From NCBI RefSeq assembly GCF_007655135.1, contig NC_045131.1:18584001-18648000 (forward strand): 64,000 bases of DNA. The letters are read 5' to 3'. Source of the stretch: Punica granatum (Eukaryota; Streptophyta; Magnoliopsida; Myrtales; Lythraceae). Below the pieces are notes generated by a model. The model was not told where the DNA came from. It was given only the letters and a program-made list of their open reading frames with translations, and did no database searches. Positions 11,546 through 23,555 of this stretch are shown piece by piece (positions within the stretch are counted from its first letter, which is position 1; each line of letters begins with the position of its first letter). A program made the translations under genes and the position numbers.

Positions 11546-13240
11546 TAAAATCCAAAATCGACTTGGATTCAATTTCATCCAAGCGATACTGCGAGGAGCA
11601 AGTCTAATCCTTCAACCGCAAAAGATCACAAGCAACAGCTCCGACGAACAGAGCATGGCCCTGCCCACCCGCCGCGAAAGTCACTAGCGCGGTCACATCT
11701 CCGACCGGAGAATGATCCCTGCCCACCCTCCACCGTGGCCATCAACCAGCCACTGGGGCAACATGCACTCTTCCCTAAACTCTCTTTTACATTTATATGC
11801 ATTCCCAAACAAGCTCCCCGCATGAACGAACCCTTCACAGGCGCACTAGGACAGCCCCGAAGATGCCCTGTTGGTTCTGTCGGAATTGTTCGATTCGTCT
11901 GTCCTCATGGGATCCGGCTTCTCGAGCCTTCCCTAGGACGGCCGCGCATGCCAACCAGCAATTGGGGGAAGTACACCTATGTGGCCCCTAGCCACGGTCT
12001 GCCCACTCCAGGGTGGCAATGACTAGATCTTGGAATTGAGTGTCCCCCACGTGCGGCACCCCATGGGTCGCGCGCTGGACAAAGGAATTTCCCATGGGTC
12101 CACATTACATTTCTTACCACATATTCCACCGCATAATCCCCTAATGCATCATCCTCTTTGTCATCCTTCACAGGGACACGCCGGTCGCGGGCGAAGAGCA
12201 ATGCGCGGGTTCACACCTCCTCGAGAACTCCTATCGAGTCTTTCTTCTTATACTTCAGTAGGGAAGGGCCCGACAAGGAGGTACCCCCTATGAAGCCGAC
12301 GATGGAAGCATCCGAACGAGCCTCATGCCTTCAGCGCAACCGTCTCAATCGATAAACAAACATGCCTATCGGCTTCGAGAGTACACCTCTCCGGCGTACA
12401 ACTGATGTTGGAGCCACAAGCACGATCGGGGACGATGATTGTACAAGGCACCCACCTCCTGTCACATTAACAATGAAGATTAGGGCATTCGCGTTCATCA
12501 TTCAGATCGAGACCACCTCGAACATCATCCGGCCACGATGAGCATTTCCAAGCGACGTACACTGGGGCATCCCCGGTTGAAGCTCGGGACAATACGACCT
12601 CGGCAAGCGACGTACACTGGGGCATCCCTGGTTAAAGTTTGTCCTGAGGTCGCCATAGTTGGTCACTCTGACAAACGACACTGGAACGCTCTTAGTCATC
12701 CGCATCAAGAATGGGCATCTTCCACAGCAAGCATCAGGACAACCTCGGTTACACACTCCCTAGGGCAATTTGGCCTTTTCTTTCTCTAGACAACAGGGGA
12801 AATCACTTGTAAAGATTGCAAGGATGAAGAACACGTAGTTCGGCTTCCGAATGCCCGAAGAACAAACACCAAGTCTCCGTGAGGCAAAGCGCATCAAAGC
12901 ACCCGCAACAACGAAAAAGTCGGGAAAAGTAAAACAAATACATGGGGACATGATACAAACCCCAGCTGCAAGAAAAAAAACAAAGCGAAAAGAAGCGGGA
13001 AAAACCCGCCAATGAAGAGAGAGAAAAGATGCGGAAAAAACCCGCTAATGAACAAAACAAGGCACCGCCTAGATATAAAACTCTGGCACCGCCAATTCAA
13101 AGAAGAAATCAACAAACCCCAACAAAAAGGGGGAGCAGCAGACGCAACTCCTCGACGAAGACAGAACGTAACGCACTCGGAGGTCGAATTATTCGAACCC
13201 TTCGCCCTTGCAAACTCGAGAGACAAAAGAATCGAGCCTG

Positions 13241-13270
13241 CTAGGTCGAAAACCACTCGGGGCGATCTAG
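13241..13270 (+). other. Conserved 3' UTR stem-loop, unit AB
   Basis: CTAGGTCG pairs with CGATCTAG (one G-U). It is followed at about 13292-13330 by a second stem, CACGAC with GTCGTG, and near 13362-13386 by a third, TACGG with CCGTA. This is the counterpart of the hairpin at 1125-1157. The same series occurs at 30429-30580 in unit BC. Confidence 0.55.
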
Positions 13271-14617
13271 GCAAAAGTTAGGGCAAAAGAGAGGCACGAC
13301 TAAAAATCCCGAGGCGGGCGGTCGTGGCAAAAGGAGAGTTCATCCCCTTTAGGTTGAGAGGTACGGCCCCGAGGCGGGTGACCGTAGCAAAAGGAGAGTA
13401 AAATGAGAGATAAACAAAACAGTCACCCTACGCCTTCGCACACTACGCGGACTAGGGATCCACAAGGGAAATGGCCAGGTTATCTACTCCAACACGATCC
13501 CCGATCGACTCTACTACTGAACTCAACCGTCCAAGGTGGATTCTTCTTCAAGCACAGCGGGCGACCAAGCACGCAATCCAAACAGTTCAAGGCAGCCAAC
13601 ACCAACCGAAGGACGGAAGAGAAGGGGGGGTACATCTCACGACAAGCGTGAACCCTTGTATCCTTTCAGCCTAGGGCAACGTGCTCCCCAAGCTTTCTCT
13701 TTTCTCTTTGTCATTGCACAACTCCAAAACGGGTCACAACCACCCTTCAATCAGCTACCGTAAAGCCAAAATCCTAGACATTTCTTTCCGGGAGTCTAGT
13801 CATAACACTCTGGAAATGACTAGACCGAGGTCTGACCAAATTTGAACAAAAAATTCCCCATGCAGGTAACAAACGCAGCCGCCCTACGACACCCTGATGA
13901 GAAGGGTCCTAAGCTCACGAGCGCGTCGAACAACAGATAGAGCCGCTTGGGCACCTTTGAGAACGTCTCGATATGCCCATGCAAGGCCAACAGGAGCCCC
14001 GAAGGCCTCACATCGGGGCCTCTGAAAGCGGGACCCCCATTCGCATCACCAAAGCAAAAACTCTCCACGGGTCGCCCAGGCGACCCGAAACTGAAGAGCA
14101 TGCATTACAAACACTTCCTTTTACCTGTGCTTACAAATCTCTAGTAATCTCATTATTTACTAATGATGTCAGGATCACAAGTACAACAAACGCGGGAACT
14201 ACGGCTGACTCTGATTTTCGACCCCTCGGGATACGTAGGCGCTCTACCCCAGAACTCGAGTCATCGCACGACCGGGGCATCCCCAACAAACTACAATCGC
14301 CCTAGCAGGAAAGCCAGCTTCCGGCAGATCAAACACATCGCCACCCCAGGGGCAGAGCACCGACGAAGCAACTTCATCGCGATGCGCATGGAATCCCAAA
14401 GGGCATCTCCTCCTTAACGGACTCATGTCTGCCTCACGCGGCAGGTCGTGCTCTCGAGCCACCGGAAGTCGTTGGGGGATGCACCACACCGTCCAAACTG
14501 ACGATGTTCAAAGGAGGACAAACAATAGAAGGTCATCATCAGCCACCATGCATAAGGTGGTCCAGACCAAATGCCAAACAAACCACGTCGCCGGACACTT
14601 TACGCGATCACCGAGCA

Positions 14618-15374
14618 AGTGTTTCGGGTCCATCCCGGTTTTAAAATTCCTGTTTCGGGTCCATCTCGATTTTTTAAAATTCTTGTTTCGGGTCCATCCC
14701 GGTTTTAAATTCCTGTTCGGGTCTATCTCGGTTTTAAATTCCTGTTCGGGTCCATCTCGGCTTTAAATTCCTGTTCGGGTCTATCCCGGTTTTAAATTCC
14801 TGTTCGGGTCCATCCCGGCTTTAAATTCCTCGTTCAGGTCTATCATGGCTCCTTCGGGTCCATCCCGGCTTTTAAATTTCTGTTCAGGTCTATCCTGGCC
14901 CCTCGGGTCCATCCCGGCTTTTAATTTCCTGTTCAGGTCTATCCTGGCCCCTCGGGTCCATCCCGGCTTTTAATTTCATGTTCAGGTCTATCCTGGCCCC
15001 TCGGGTCCATCCCGGCTTTTAAATTTCTGTTCGGGTCTATCCTTGCCCCTCGGGTCCATCCCGGCTTTTAAATTTCTGTTCGGGTCTATCCTGGCCCCTC
15101 GGGTCCATCCCGGCTTTTAAATTTCTGTTCGGGTCTATCCTGGCCCCTCGGGTCCATCCCGGCTTTTAAATTTCTGTTCGGGTCTATCCTGGCCCCTCGG
15201 GTCCATCCCGGCTTTAAATTTCTGTTCCGGTCTATCCTGGCCCCTCGGGTCCATCCCGGCTTTAAATTTCTATTCAGGTCTATCCTGGCTCCTTCGGGTC
15301 CATCCCGGCTTTAAATTCCTTGTTCAGGTCTATCCTGGTTTCTTTCGGGTCCATCCCGGTCTTAATTTCCAGCG
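14618..15374 (+). repeat. 49-bp 3' UTR tandem repeat (CGGGTCCATCCCGG unit), unit AB
   Basis: A higher-order unit of 49 bp (TCGGGTCC at 15001, 15050 and 15099) made of two half-units: CGGGTCCATCCCGG plus an AT-rich spacer, and CGGGTCTATCCTGG or CAGGTCTATCCTGG plus GCCCC. At the left the half-units are about 30 bp and not yet paired. Both cores fold as a 4-bp stem with a 5-base loop. Stem variants include CGGG/CCCG, CAGG/CCTG and the wobble intermediate CGGG/CCTG. Confidence 0.9.
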
Positions 15375-15503
15375 CAATATCCTGACATGTCCAAGCAAGG
15401 TACGAGCAGCCATGGGGGGGAAACGGTATCAGAGGAGTCGCCGGGCCCAAAAAGGGGGTGCTTCTTATAATCTTTTTTTACATCCTCTAACCGAGCATGC
15501 AAC

Positions 15504-15518
15504 CAAAGAGGGGCAAGC
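15504..15518 (+). other. Polypurine tract before LTR B
   Basis: CAAAGAGGGGCAAGC abuts LTR B, identical to the tracts before LTRs A and C. It shows that LTR B terminates unit AB as a 3' LTR. Confidence 0.85.
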
Positions 15519-17076
15519 TGTCAGCACCCCATTTTGGCCCACCGGCTTCCTACGCGAGAATCTCCGACCAAAGCCCGGGTTACTATTCATCACCCGACGA
15601 TCAGAGGCGAATATGCGGGCACAGAGACATGAATTACAGGAGAAAAGCAGGGTGCACTAAAAAGGCAGAGGAAAGCTGTCAAAAGAAAAGACAAACGAGG
15701 AACCCCGAAAATAGCAGAGCCGGCACTGTGGCACTATTCATCGCCGGATCACCGGAGCGTCAGAAGATATCCAATATGGGACTTTAAAAATCCCTCTTGG
15801 TACCAAAATGACCAATGGCACCTCCGAGCGCATTTCAGAAGCCTCCTGCTTAAGCCGGGGCACTCCCGAACATTTGCAGACGCCTTCCTAACGGGGCTCC
15901 CGAGACGCCCGATCCACGGACAAGTAAACGGCACCCGGAAACAGGCCTGCACACACCCAAGGACCACCAGGACCAAGGAATAAGTTTCAGACTGCCTTTC
16001 AGAGTTAGTCTTGGTCTCCCGAGCGGATCCCGACCCGGAGAAAGGGCCCATTTTTGCACAGAAACGTGGCCAGAGACGCTTTTAATGAACCGTCAGTGCA
16101 CGAAATCCGCGCCAACCAATCCCGAAGACCTCAAGGCCTAGGAAAACGAACCCTGATCACATTGGACAATCCATTTAGGTTTCCCGAGTACTATTCCGGC
16201 AACAAAAGGGCCCCTTTCAAGCGGAATCTTGCGCTTAGAGCTCATTCGAGGAAATGTGACGTCCGAGCTTTGCACCACCCACTCCCAACAACCCCCAGGG
16301 GCTAGGAAATCATTTTGGCTAGGACCAAGCAAATCACACCGAGCTCTCGAGTGACGTTTTAATGGTTATAAACGCCTCCCGACAAGCTTTCAGGACTCAT
16401 TTTTGACAAACGGAGATCACAGTGGTCTCCGAATACATCAGAACACTCGGGAAACACCGAGAAAGCCCCGTTCGCGGATTCTTAGGACGCCTCCGGATAT
16501 CGATCTCCAGCCGGGGCCGGCAAGTAAACTGTTTTGCCCAAAGCACAAAGCACGCCGACACGAGCGGTACATCACGCAGAGGTGCGAACAAGCGACAGAA
16601 ACGGACAAATTCACCCCGATCATCCAAACGGAGCAAAACCGGCTTTCGAGTCCCCGGGACGCCCGAGCATTCACCCATACGAAGAATGTCAATATTAGGC
16701 TCATTAAAACCGTATTCGCGCATACATCGATAATTCGTCGTTCAAGCGAACCACGGAAATCGAATGCGTGATCAATCAAGCCCCGAGCTTCTTCCGGCTT
16801 TCTTCCTAATCAAGTGGGACCCTTGAGCTAGCCAAGCCGAGCCGAGCCGAGCCAAGCCGCGAGCCATGGCTCTCCTCTAAAGACAAGCCAAATGTGCCTC
16901 CACCACACATTTTCAAAATATCTTCTTACACCCATCACTTCCCTTCTCCCATCCATCACCTCCCATCACCTTTCAAGACAACTTCCCCACCCTAATCTTC
17001 CCTCCAAAAATTCGGATCCCTTAAGCACCCACTAATTGCACTTAGTTTTCACTAAACAAGCCATTAAGTCTTCCTT

Positions 17077-17082
17077 TATAAG
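17077..17082 (+). promoter_or_regulatory. TATA box of LTR B
   Basis: TATAAG about 1.56 kb from the LTR start, followed by a CT-rich region at 17110-17160, as in the other LTRs. Confidence 0.6.
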
Positions 17083-17294
17083 CCCATTGCATCATTAACT
17101 TAATCACAACTCAATTTCCATTCTCTCTCAAGCTTTCTCACTCTAGGAGAACCTCCAAAACCCTCTCAAACTCCAGCAATCAGCCCTGATCGTTCAGCCC
17201 AAGCACAGCCTCGTCCAAGGCCGAAAATGCCGGAAAACTCAACCGTTTTCCGGCGACCGCCATCCAACCCGATCCAAACTTGACCAAACATCAT

Positions 17295-17800
17295 ATCCCA
17301 CACGTATTCGACCTTCCGAATCCATTTACGGTGTTAGTTTTGCCATTTGAAGTCATCTAGGTCCCGTTTCAGCCCAATCCAGATTCGGGTCCCTAGGGAG
17401 TTTCCCGGTTTCTAGGCGAGTTCTTCCTTCCCGACTCATCCGAGCCTCAAACAAACTACATATCCCACATGTTTTTGACCTCCAAAGTCCATTTACGACC
17501 TTAGATTTTTCATTTGAAGCTCCCAGCACATCGTTCCAGCTCTGTCCAGATTCGGATCCCTAGGGCGTTTTCCCGGTTTCTAAGCGAGTTCTTCTTTCTC
17601 GACTTAAGCAAACTCAACCAAACTTCATATCCCACATGTATTCGACCTCCCGAGTACATTTCCGGTTTTAGTTTTGTGATTTGAAGTTTCTAGCTTGCCA
17701 AACCAGCTCTGTCCAGAACCGAGTTCCATAGGCATCTTCACGGTTTCCCGGGCTTCCTCGACATTTCCACCACCCCACGACTATGGCGAGTCGTGCCATC
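17295..17800 (+). repeat. ~167-bp direct repeats inside LTR B (3 copies)
   Basis: Marked by CACACGTATTCGACC near 17299, CCACATGTTTTTGACC near 17465 and CCACATGTATTCGACC near 17633. They correspond to 5455-5960 in LTR A and about 46420-46900 in LTR C. Confidence 0.7.
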
Positions 17801-17989
17801 ACTTTCTAGGGGTTCCTTACAACCCTCACTCTCCCCCGTGACGAGGTGGTGGCATGCCGAGAGCCGCTCAACCGCGCACCACCGCCATTTCTCTCTTTTC
17901 TCCCTTCACAGATTTTTTCCAGTTTTTACCGGTTTTCTTTGCATCTCTCAGGCAAATCGACATGTCTAATCTTCACGAAACCACTGCAG

Positions 17990-18790
17990 GCATGATTCTC
18001 AGTCAGTTAGGAGTCCAATGCCACCGATCTTGCACCAAAAGACCACCGGGAGCCTCCCGTAGAGTCGTTTCTTCATCGGGTGCCAGTCGGGTTTGTTCCT
18101 CTGGTCGTCTTTTCTAACCCGAATTTTGCAGGAACGCACAGGTCAGCTCGGGTTGAATCTCGCTACGAGCCACCTATCACAATGTTCCTCACTCAGTTAG
18201 GAGTCCAATGCCACCGACCTTGCATCAAAAGACCACCGGGAGCCTCCTGTAGAGCCTTTTCTTTGCCGGGTGCCAGTCGGGTCTGTTTGTCCCGACTGGA
18301 TCTGTCTTTTTTTTACTAACCCGATTTTGTTTTTGATTTCCGGAAAATGTACGCATGCTCTCCTTCCAAAATCACCGCAGGTATGATCCTCAGTGAGTTA
18401 GGAGTCCAATGCCGCCAACCTTGCAGCAAAATACCACTGGGAGCCTCCGGGACAGCCATTTCTTTCTGACCTGCCCAGTCGGGTCAGTTCCGCCCAGTCG
18501 ATTCTGTTTTCTGCCAGCTAATCCCGACTTTGTTTTCGATTTCCAGAAAATCTACGCATGCTCTCCTTCCGAAACCACCACAGGCACGATCCTTAGTCTC
18601 TTGGGAATCCAACGCAATTGGCCCTGCACGAAAATTCCATCCCGATCAACCGGTACAGCCCCGACAAGCCAGACTGCCAGTCGGGTCTACCAGTCGACCC
18701 AACTGCACCGGTTCGGATCTGATCGTTCCAGCCGAGTCTCCCGACTCCCTTTGCCACTTCTCCTACTCTTTCCTCGTGTTCCGAGGCTAG
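17990..18790 (+). repeat. ~190-200-bp imperfect tandem repeats inside LTR B (about 4 copies)
   Basis: Units begin near 17997, 18187, 18388 and 18590 with a TCAGTTAGGAGTCCAATGCC-like block, continue with AAAAGACCACCGGGAGCCTC, and most end with a GCCAGTCGGGTCTG-like block. LTR C has the same series but has lost about 90-115 bp near 47653. E3 and LTR A have fewer units. The repeats account for much of the length difference between LTRs. Confidence 0.7.
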
Positions 18791-21332
18791 GTAACATTTC
18801 TCCATGACTTAAATGGGTCTAGGTCTCCGATTTCCGCTTGTTATGGGTTGATAAATTGTTAGTACACATGTTGCACGTAAACTAGGGTCTTCATGCGATT
18901 CCATGCACTACATGCAATTTCACGCATGTTTACTCTCTGTATTATATCCGTATGACGTATAAATGCATGTATCATGATGGGAAATGGCTTGGATCGAGAT
19001 AGGAGAGACCCCTTGGCCACGGTAGAGTCATGGGAGCCCACGGTCTAGTCCCATGGGAGGGACCCGTGAACTCCCTTGACTTACCCGAGACTAGGACGGT
19101 CTCTTTTCCCCGAAACTAGCCGGTTCCCATGCCTTTGTCATCGATTTCCACGTGTAATGTGTTAACATGACGGAAAAAAACTTAAGTCGGGGTTGAAGAG
19201 GTCGCCTTGACCCGTGTAAGCCATGGAAACTCACGGTTATTCCCCATGGGAGGTGGCCGAGAGTTTCCTTGGACCACACGGGTCCAAGGAGCTCTCTTTC
19301 GTCCCGAAATCAGTCGGTTCCCGTATTTATTTTATTTTATTTTATTTCGTTGTTGCATGAGCTGACGCCGTTTTATCGATTCCCTTTAAATACGATATTT
19401 GCGTTTGCATTATGTGCTTGTTTGCGCACCCAAGATCATGGCGGCATCGGCTTTATAGAATGTGTGTTATTATCATGTTTGACGTTTTACGCATGCAAGA
19501 AACGGTCAAAATCGATTTTTGGAATTGATTGTAATCACAATTTTCATTTAATCATTAGTTTCATGTTAATTCGTATGTTAGGTACGTTAATATCGAACAA
19601 TTATTTCATTGATCCATAACAATTGAGGTTCGCGGTCTCAATCATTAAACAACTTCACAAACGGGAAACAGGACGTACCATTCGGCTAAACGAACCACTC
19701 GGCCTAAGTAATTGGATAAATCGAATATCAACTCGTAAATGCGTCGACGAATCACTAAACGGTGAGAGTGCCCTTTTAAAATTCATAATTTCAATACATC
19801 GAGACACATAACACGAATAGAATTAGTGTCTATGGAGCACTCGTGCGCTATGACTCGAGTCAAGGCCCGATTTGAGGAGGCTCATGTCTAAGTGCGCGAG
19901 TCCTCTTTGGACCTCTTCGTGTCATGCGATCCCAACTTCCACATACACGCCCTACACGTTTTACCGTTCAAAGGGCATGACCATCATTTCGTGATTCGCC
20001 GACATTCTAGGCGTTAGGGAGACGGAAACACCTCGATCTATGGACGAAAAAGGGCAACCCGTTCGGGTGCGAGTTTCATTCGTATGGCCCATTCCGTTCA
20101 CTTTCGGCGTTTCTATCTTCCTATCGTAGATTCGGTGGTGAACCTTTTTATTTTAGTGGCAAAAGACGAAGAACCGGATTAATCATGTACTTAACTTAAA
20201 CAAAGATTAGATAATGGATGGGTGGAATATTAGATTCCAATCTAGAGTCAAGATACGAGTTTGGTTGATTCGGTGAAACCGCAGTGTCATATCACTGAAT
20301 AAGGATTCTAAAACAAATTCACACATGTAATCGGCTTAGAACCATATTCTAGCCCACCATCTATGTTTGCCTAGGCCAGACACATTGTTTGCAAATCAAC
20401 CCCGGTCGATAACTGATTAAATCGCGTACATTCGACTTAATACACACCTTGTCTGTATTCACCTACGTTTGTCAGTTGTTATCTGTTTTCCATCAGTTTT
20501 ATCAGTTTTCTTCTGTTTTCCATTTGCTTTTGCTGATTTGTTGCGGTTCGGGTCCGAGCCCATAGGTTACGTGTTGCACGGGGTCCAACGCCCCAAATCA
20601 CCGAACACGAGGTCCGACGCCTCCTAACTCACTGAGTGCGTGCAACCCGAGTGCGGAATGGGATCTAGCCTCGAGTCACCATCACACTCCAAATATGGCC
20701 TATGTGGAAGGCAATTTGGATTGGATGTATGAAACGTGTTTAGATATCACCCGGGAGCTCGATCGGTCCAACGGTTGCAGTGGGAATTAATCGGTTCTCC
20801 TGCAAACCGTCGGTTCGATTGGACCCGACCCCCGGCTCTTTGAGCTCGCGTTGCCTTAATTTATTTATCGGTCATTCAAAACACACGGTGAGCCGGAGCG
20901 TAATATTGGCCCAATGCAAAACGATCGGGATCCATTTACTTATTCAGTTACATTTTGTAATTATTCGAGAGAACATCGCGAGGATTTTATTTGTATATTC
21001 ATTCATTAACTTGTAAGGATCCCCGATCGGCGAGCGAGAGGTCCGAGTGTCGAACCGGTCAAGTTGGTCTATTGTCACCAAGAGATGAGTAAGCTCGAAT
21101 ACTCGCGGTCTCAGTTCGCGCAGGGAATCGACCATCACGGTTCGATGAACTGTAACGATAACATAGTGAACCGATTCCTCGACACACAAGTCTACTCATC
21201 TTTCGGATCCTTGGCCCAACTCGATTGATTCACCGGCTTTACGGTGTCAAAACAGGCGAGTCAAGTGCAACCCTAAATCACGCGGTAAATAAAATAAAAT
21301 GGCAAGCTTAGCAAACTAGAGTACTGAAAGGG

Positions 21333-21355
21333 CGTGCGGGATATAGGCCCGCACG
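21333..21355 (+). other. Invariant U5 hairpin, LTR B
   Basis: Identical to the hairpin at 9289-9311 (CGTGCGGG/CCCGCACG). Confidence 0.75.
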
Positions 21356-21602
21356 TAATAGAACCCCCGAATTCGGAATCCTCGGTTCCGTATGACCATT
21401 GCCTTAGCATTTAGGTGTACCCCGTACCCCTAGCCTCGGGTAACTTGCCGGCCCTCGACCTCCGGGTCGTAAAATGACAAGTGGCGACTCCTTCTCACGT
21501 GCGTCCGTCGCGCGTCCCTGGGAAGGTGGACTCCCCCAAGTCGCGTTGCATAAGCTTCGCGCATGCGTGCCCCGACGAGATGAAATTCGGGTGCGCACAG
21601 CT

Positions 21603-21621
21603 TGGCGACTCCGCCGGGGAC
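21603..21621 (+). other. PBS of unit BC
   Basis: TGGCGACTCCGCCGGGGAC, three bases after LTR B, identical to the PBS at 9559. Confidence 0.8.
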
Positions 21622-23264
21622 ATACTTAGTGGGTTCGGGCTCAATTCCGTTTGCTTGCTTGCATGTTTATTTATCGCTTTCCGTACATTTATTTTAAGCA
21701 CATTTATTTCGCGCAGATTTATTTTACGCACTTGCATCGCATCATTCTAGCGGGTTTCTAGGTACTTTGTCCGAAATCCCACGGGCACCAAAATTGGAAG
21801 TTAGGTTAGTCAGAGGTTCCGAGTAAGGGAACGGATCGAGTTGGCTATGCCACCGAACCGGCCCCCAAAGATCCTCGCTCGATTTTAAGGAATTCACACC
21901 CTTGAGTCGGGAGCCCCCATCCATAGATAGCACGGTCCCTGTAGCACCGAACCATGCATCGTCCTATGCCTCCATGCAAGCCTTCAACCCGACTCCGACA
22001 ATAGTCCATCGAGTCGGCCTGCGTGCCACTTGAGTCTTTTCTATTTCAAGAGCGATGTACCTTGTAATTTGTACTAAGCCGTGGGCATTTACTTTTCTCT
22101 GCACATATGCATCATGCAGTTTTCAAAACACACTAGGATGTCGTTCACATTGACAAGTCCTAAGCAGATTTTCTTATCATCTTGGTAGGGGATGCCATGC
22201 TCGGCCTCCTGCCCTCGTCTCGACAGAGCCCGCCAACACACGAGGACCTCACCAACAGTAGGTTCGATCACCGAGAGGTCGCTGAGAGACGAAGAACTCG
22301 CCGGCCAACCACCTTAGAGGGAGCTCTCCCAAACCCGTGCCAAGATGCAGAGATGCGGTCAGGAGCTCGCTTGAGCGAACGCCGCCGCCCTGGAGAGGTC
22401 TAGGAAGAGGGCTCGAGGAGGCCCACACATGCACTCTAGGATAGATATCTCCGCAAGGCCCTCGCCTAGAACCGGTGCTTTCCGAGGCCGCGCTCGGTCA
22501 AACCCCGAGTGTGGTGGCAAATCAGCTTAAGGCTCTATTTTACAAAATTTGCATTGTACTTTGAACCTTTCGAGTCAATGTGAACGACAACATTAGCCTT
22601 TGAAAACTCACGCACTGCATGCATCCTATCCATTTACTGTTTTACACGACATTTAACACTACCACATGGTAGACAAAGTTGTGACAGTCTTTGCAGGTGG
22701 ACCTCTCGTGGTCCTCACCCTTCCTCCACGGCGAGACGATCAGTAGCTCAAGGGCCAACGATCCAAGCAACACTAATTCCCCATTAATCCCGCGCAATCG
22801 ATTATGTCATTGCATGGCGGAGCACACGTCCCTCTATGCTACAGGTGCTTCCATCAGCACAACTGAGCGTGCCATTTCCGCGTCGTGCGAGCACACCCCT
22901 ACCTTGCCCATGCACGCATCCTCGACACACCTTGTGCATGTCTCTCAGTGCGCTCGCACGACGCCTACCAGGCTAGTTCAATCCCCTATGCCCTCACGCT
23001 GAAATCGCGAATATAGTTTGCTCCTTCATTGTTTTCTTTTCTCATTGTAGGAAATTCTACACAAGAAGACAGCATGAATACTGATCGACCACAATTGAGA
23101 CAACAAACGTCTTCCATCCATCTAGCTCCTTGGGATTTTAACACTGAGTCCCCATCCCTGCTCCACAAAGCAAGACCGCAAGCAAATCAGCGTCACCGCA
23201 TCGCAGCGCCTCACGCTATTCCTCAGCATTGACCTTTGCTTTCGCATTTCTTGCACTTTCCTAT

Positions 23265-23555
23265 CAGCCCCGCATTTATTGCATTAGGCTTCGACCTCAC
23301 ATCGGCCTCCGGCCCTGCATTTACTTTTGGGTTTCGGCCCTGTATCTGGTTTCGGCCCCACTTTTGGGCTTCGGCCCCACTTTTGGGCTTCGGCCCAGCA
23401 TCGGGTCTCGGTCCTGCATTTACTGCTTTCGGGCATCGGTCCTACATTTACTGCTTTCGGGCCCCGGCCCAGTATTTACTGCTTTGGGGCTCCAGCCCCG
23501 CATTTACTGCTTTCAGGTTTTGACACCTCGCATTTACTGCTTTCAGGCTCATCTA
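23265..23555 (+). repeat. ~28-30-bp GGGCTTCGGCCC-type tandem repeat (unit BC)
   Basis: Counterpart of 11270-11545, with one additional short unit near 23360-23395 (a duplicated CCCACTTTTGGGCTTCGG block). It shows local expansion between otherwise near-identical units. Confidence 0.75.

Larger units (their letters stand above)
9556..15518 (+). mobile_element. Internal region AB of a non-autonomous (LARD-like) Tat/Ogre element, 5963 bp
   Basis: Bounded by PBS and PPT with no gag, protease, RT, RNase H or integrase sequence. In order it holds a leader (9578-10140) alignable with the leader of E4, a GTAAGG splice-donor-like site (10141), an ORF1-tail remnant (10221-10541), a spacer resembling the E4 ORF1-gag interval, an acceptor-like TTTGTAG (10701-10707), unassigned sequence (10710-11265), a GGGCTTCGGCCC repeat (11270-11545), unassigned sequence with paired direct repeats and hairpins (11546-14600), and a 49-bp repeat (14618-15374). 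Mobility would need proteins from a relative such as E4. Confidence 0.85.
15519..21599 (+). repeat. LTR B (6081 bp), shared by units AB and BC
   Basis: TGTCAGCACC...GTGCGCACA with a PPT on the left and a PBS on the right. It is nearly identical to LTR C over its whole length, while LTR A matches only its right part. It has a GCCGAG run near 16836-16863, TATA at 17077, three ~167-bp repeats (17295-17800) and about four ~190-200-bp repeats (17990-18790) whose units start near AGTTAGGAGTCCAATGCC. It also carries the microsatellite (19325) and the U5 hairpin (21333-21355). No supported genes. Confidence 0.92.

Noticed and set aside
14618..15374. CRISPR array
   Set aside because: Regular repeats, but the spacers are AT-rich copies of each other rather than unique, the DNA is plant, and the position before a PPT identifies a retrotransposon 3' UTR repeat.
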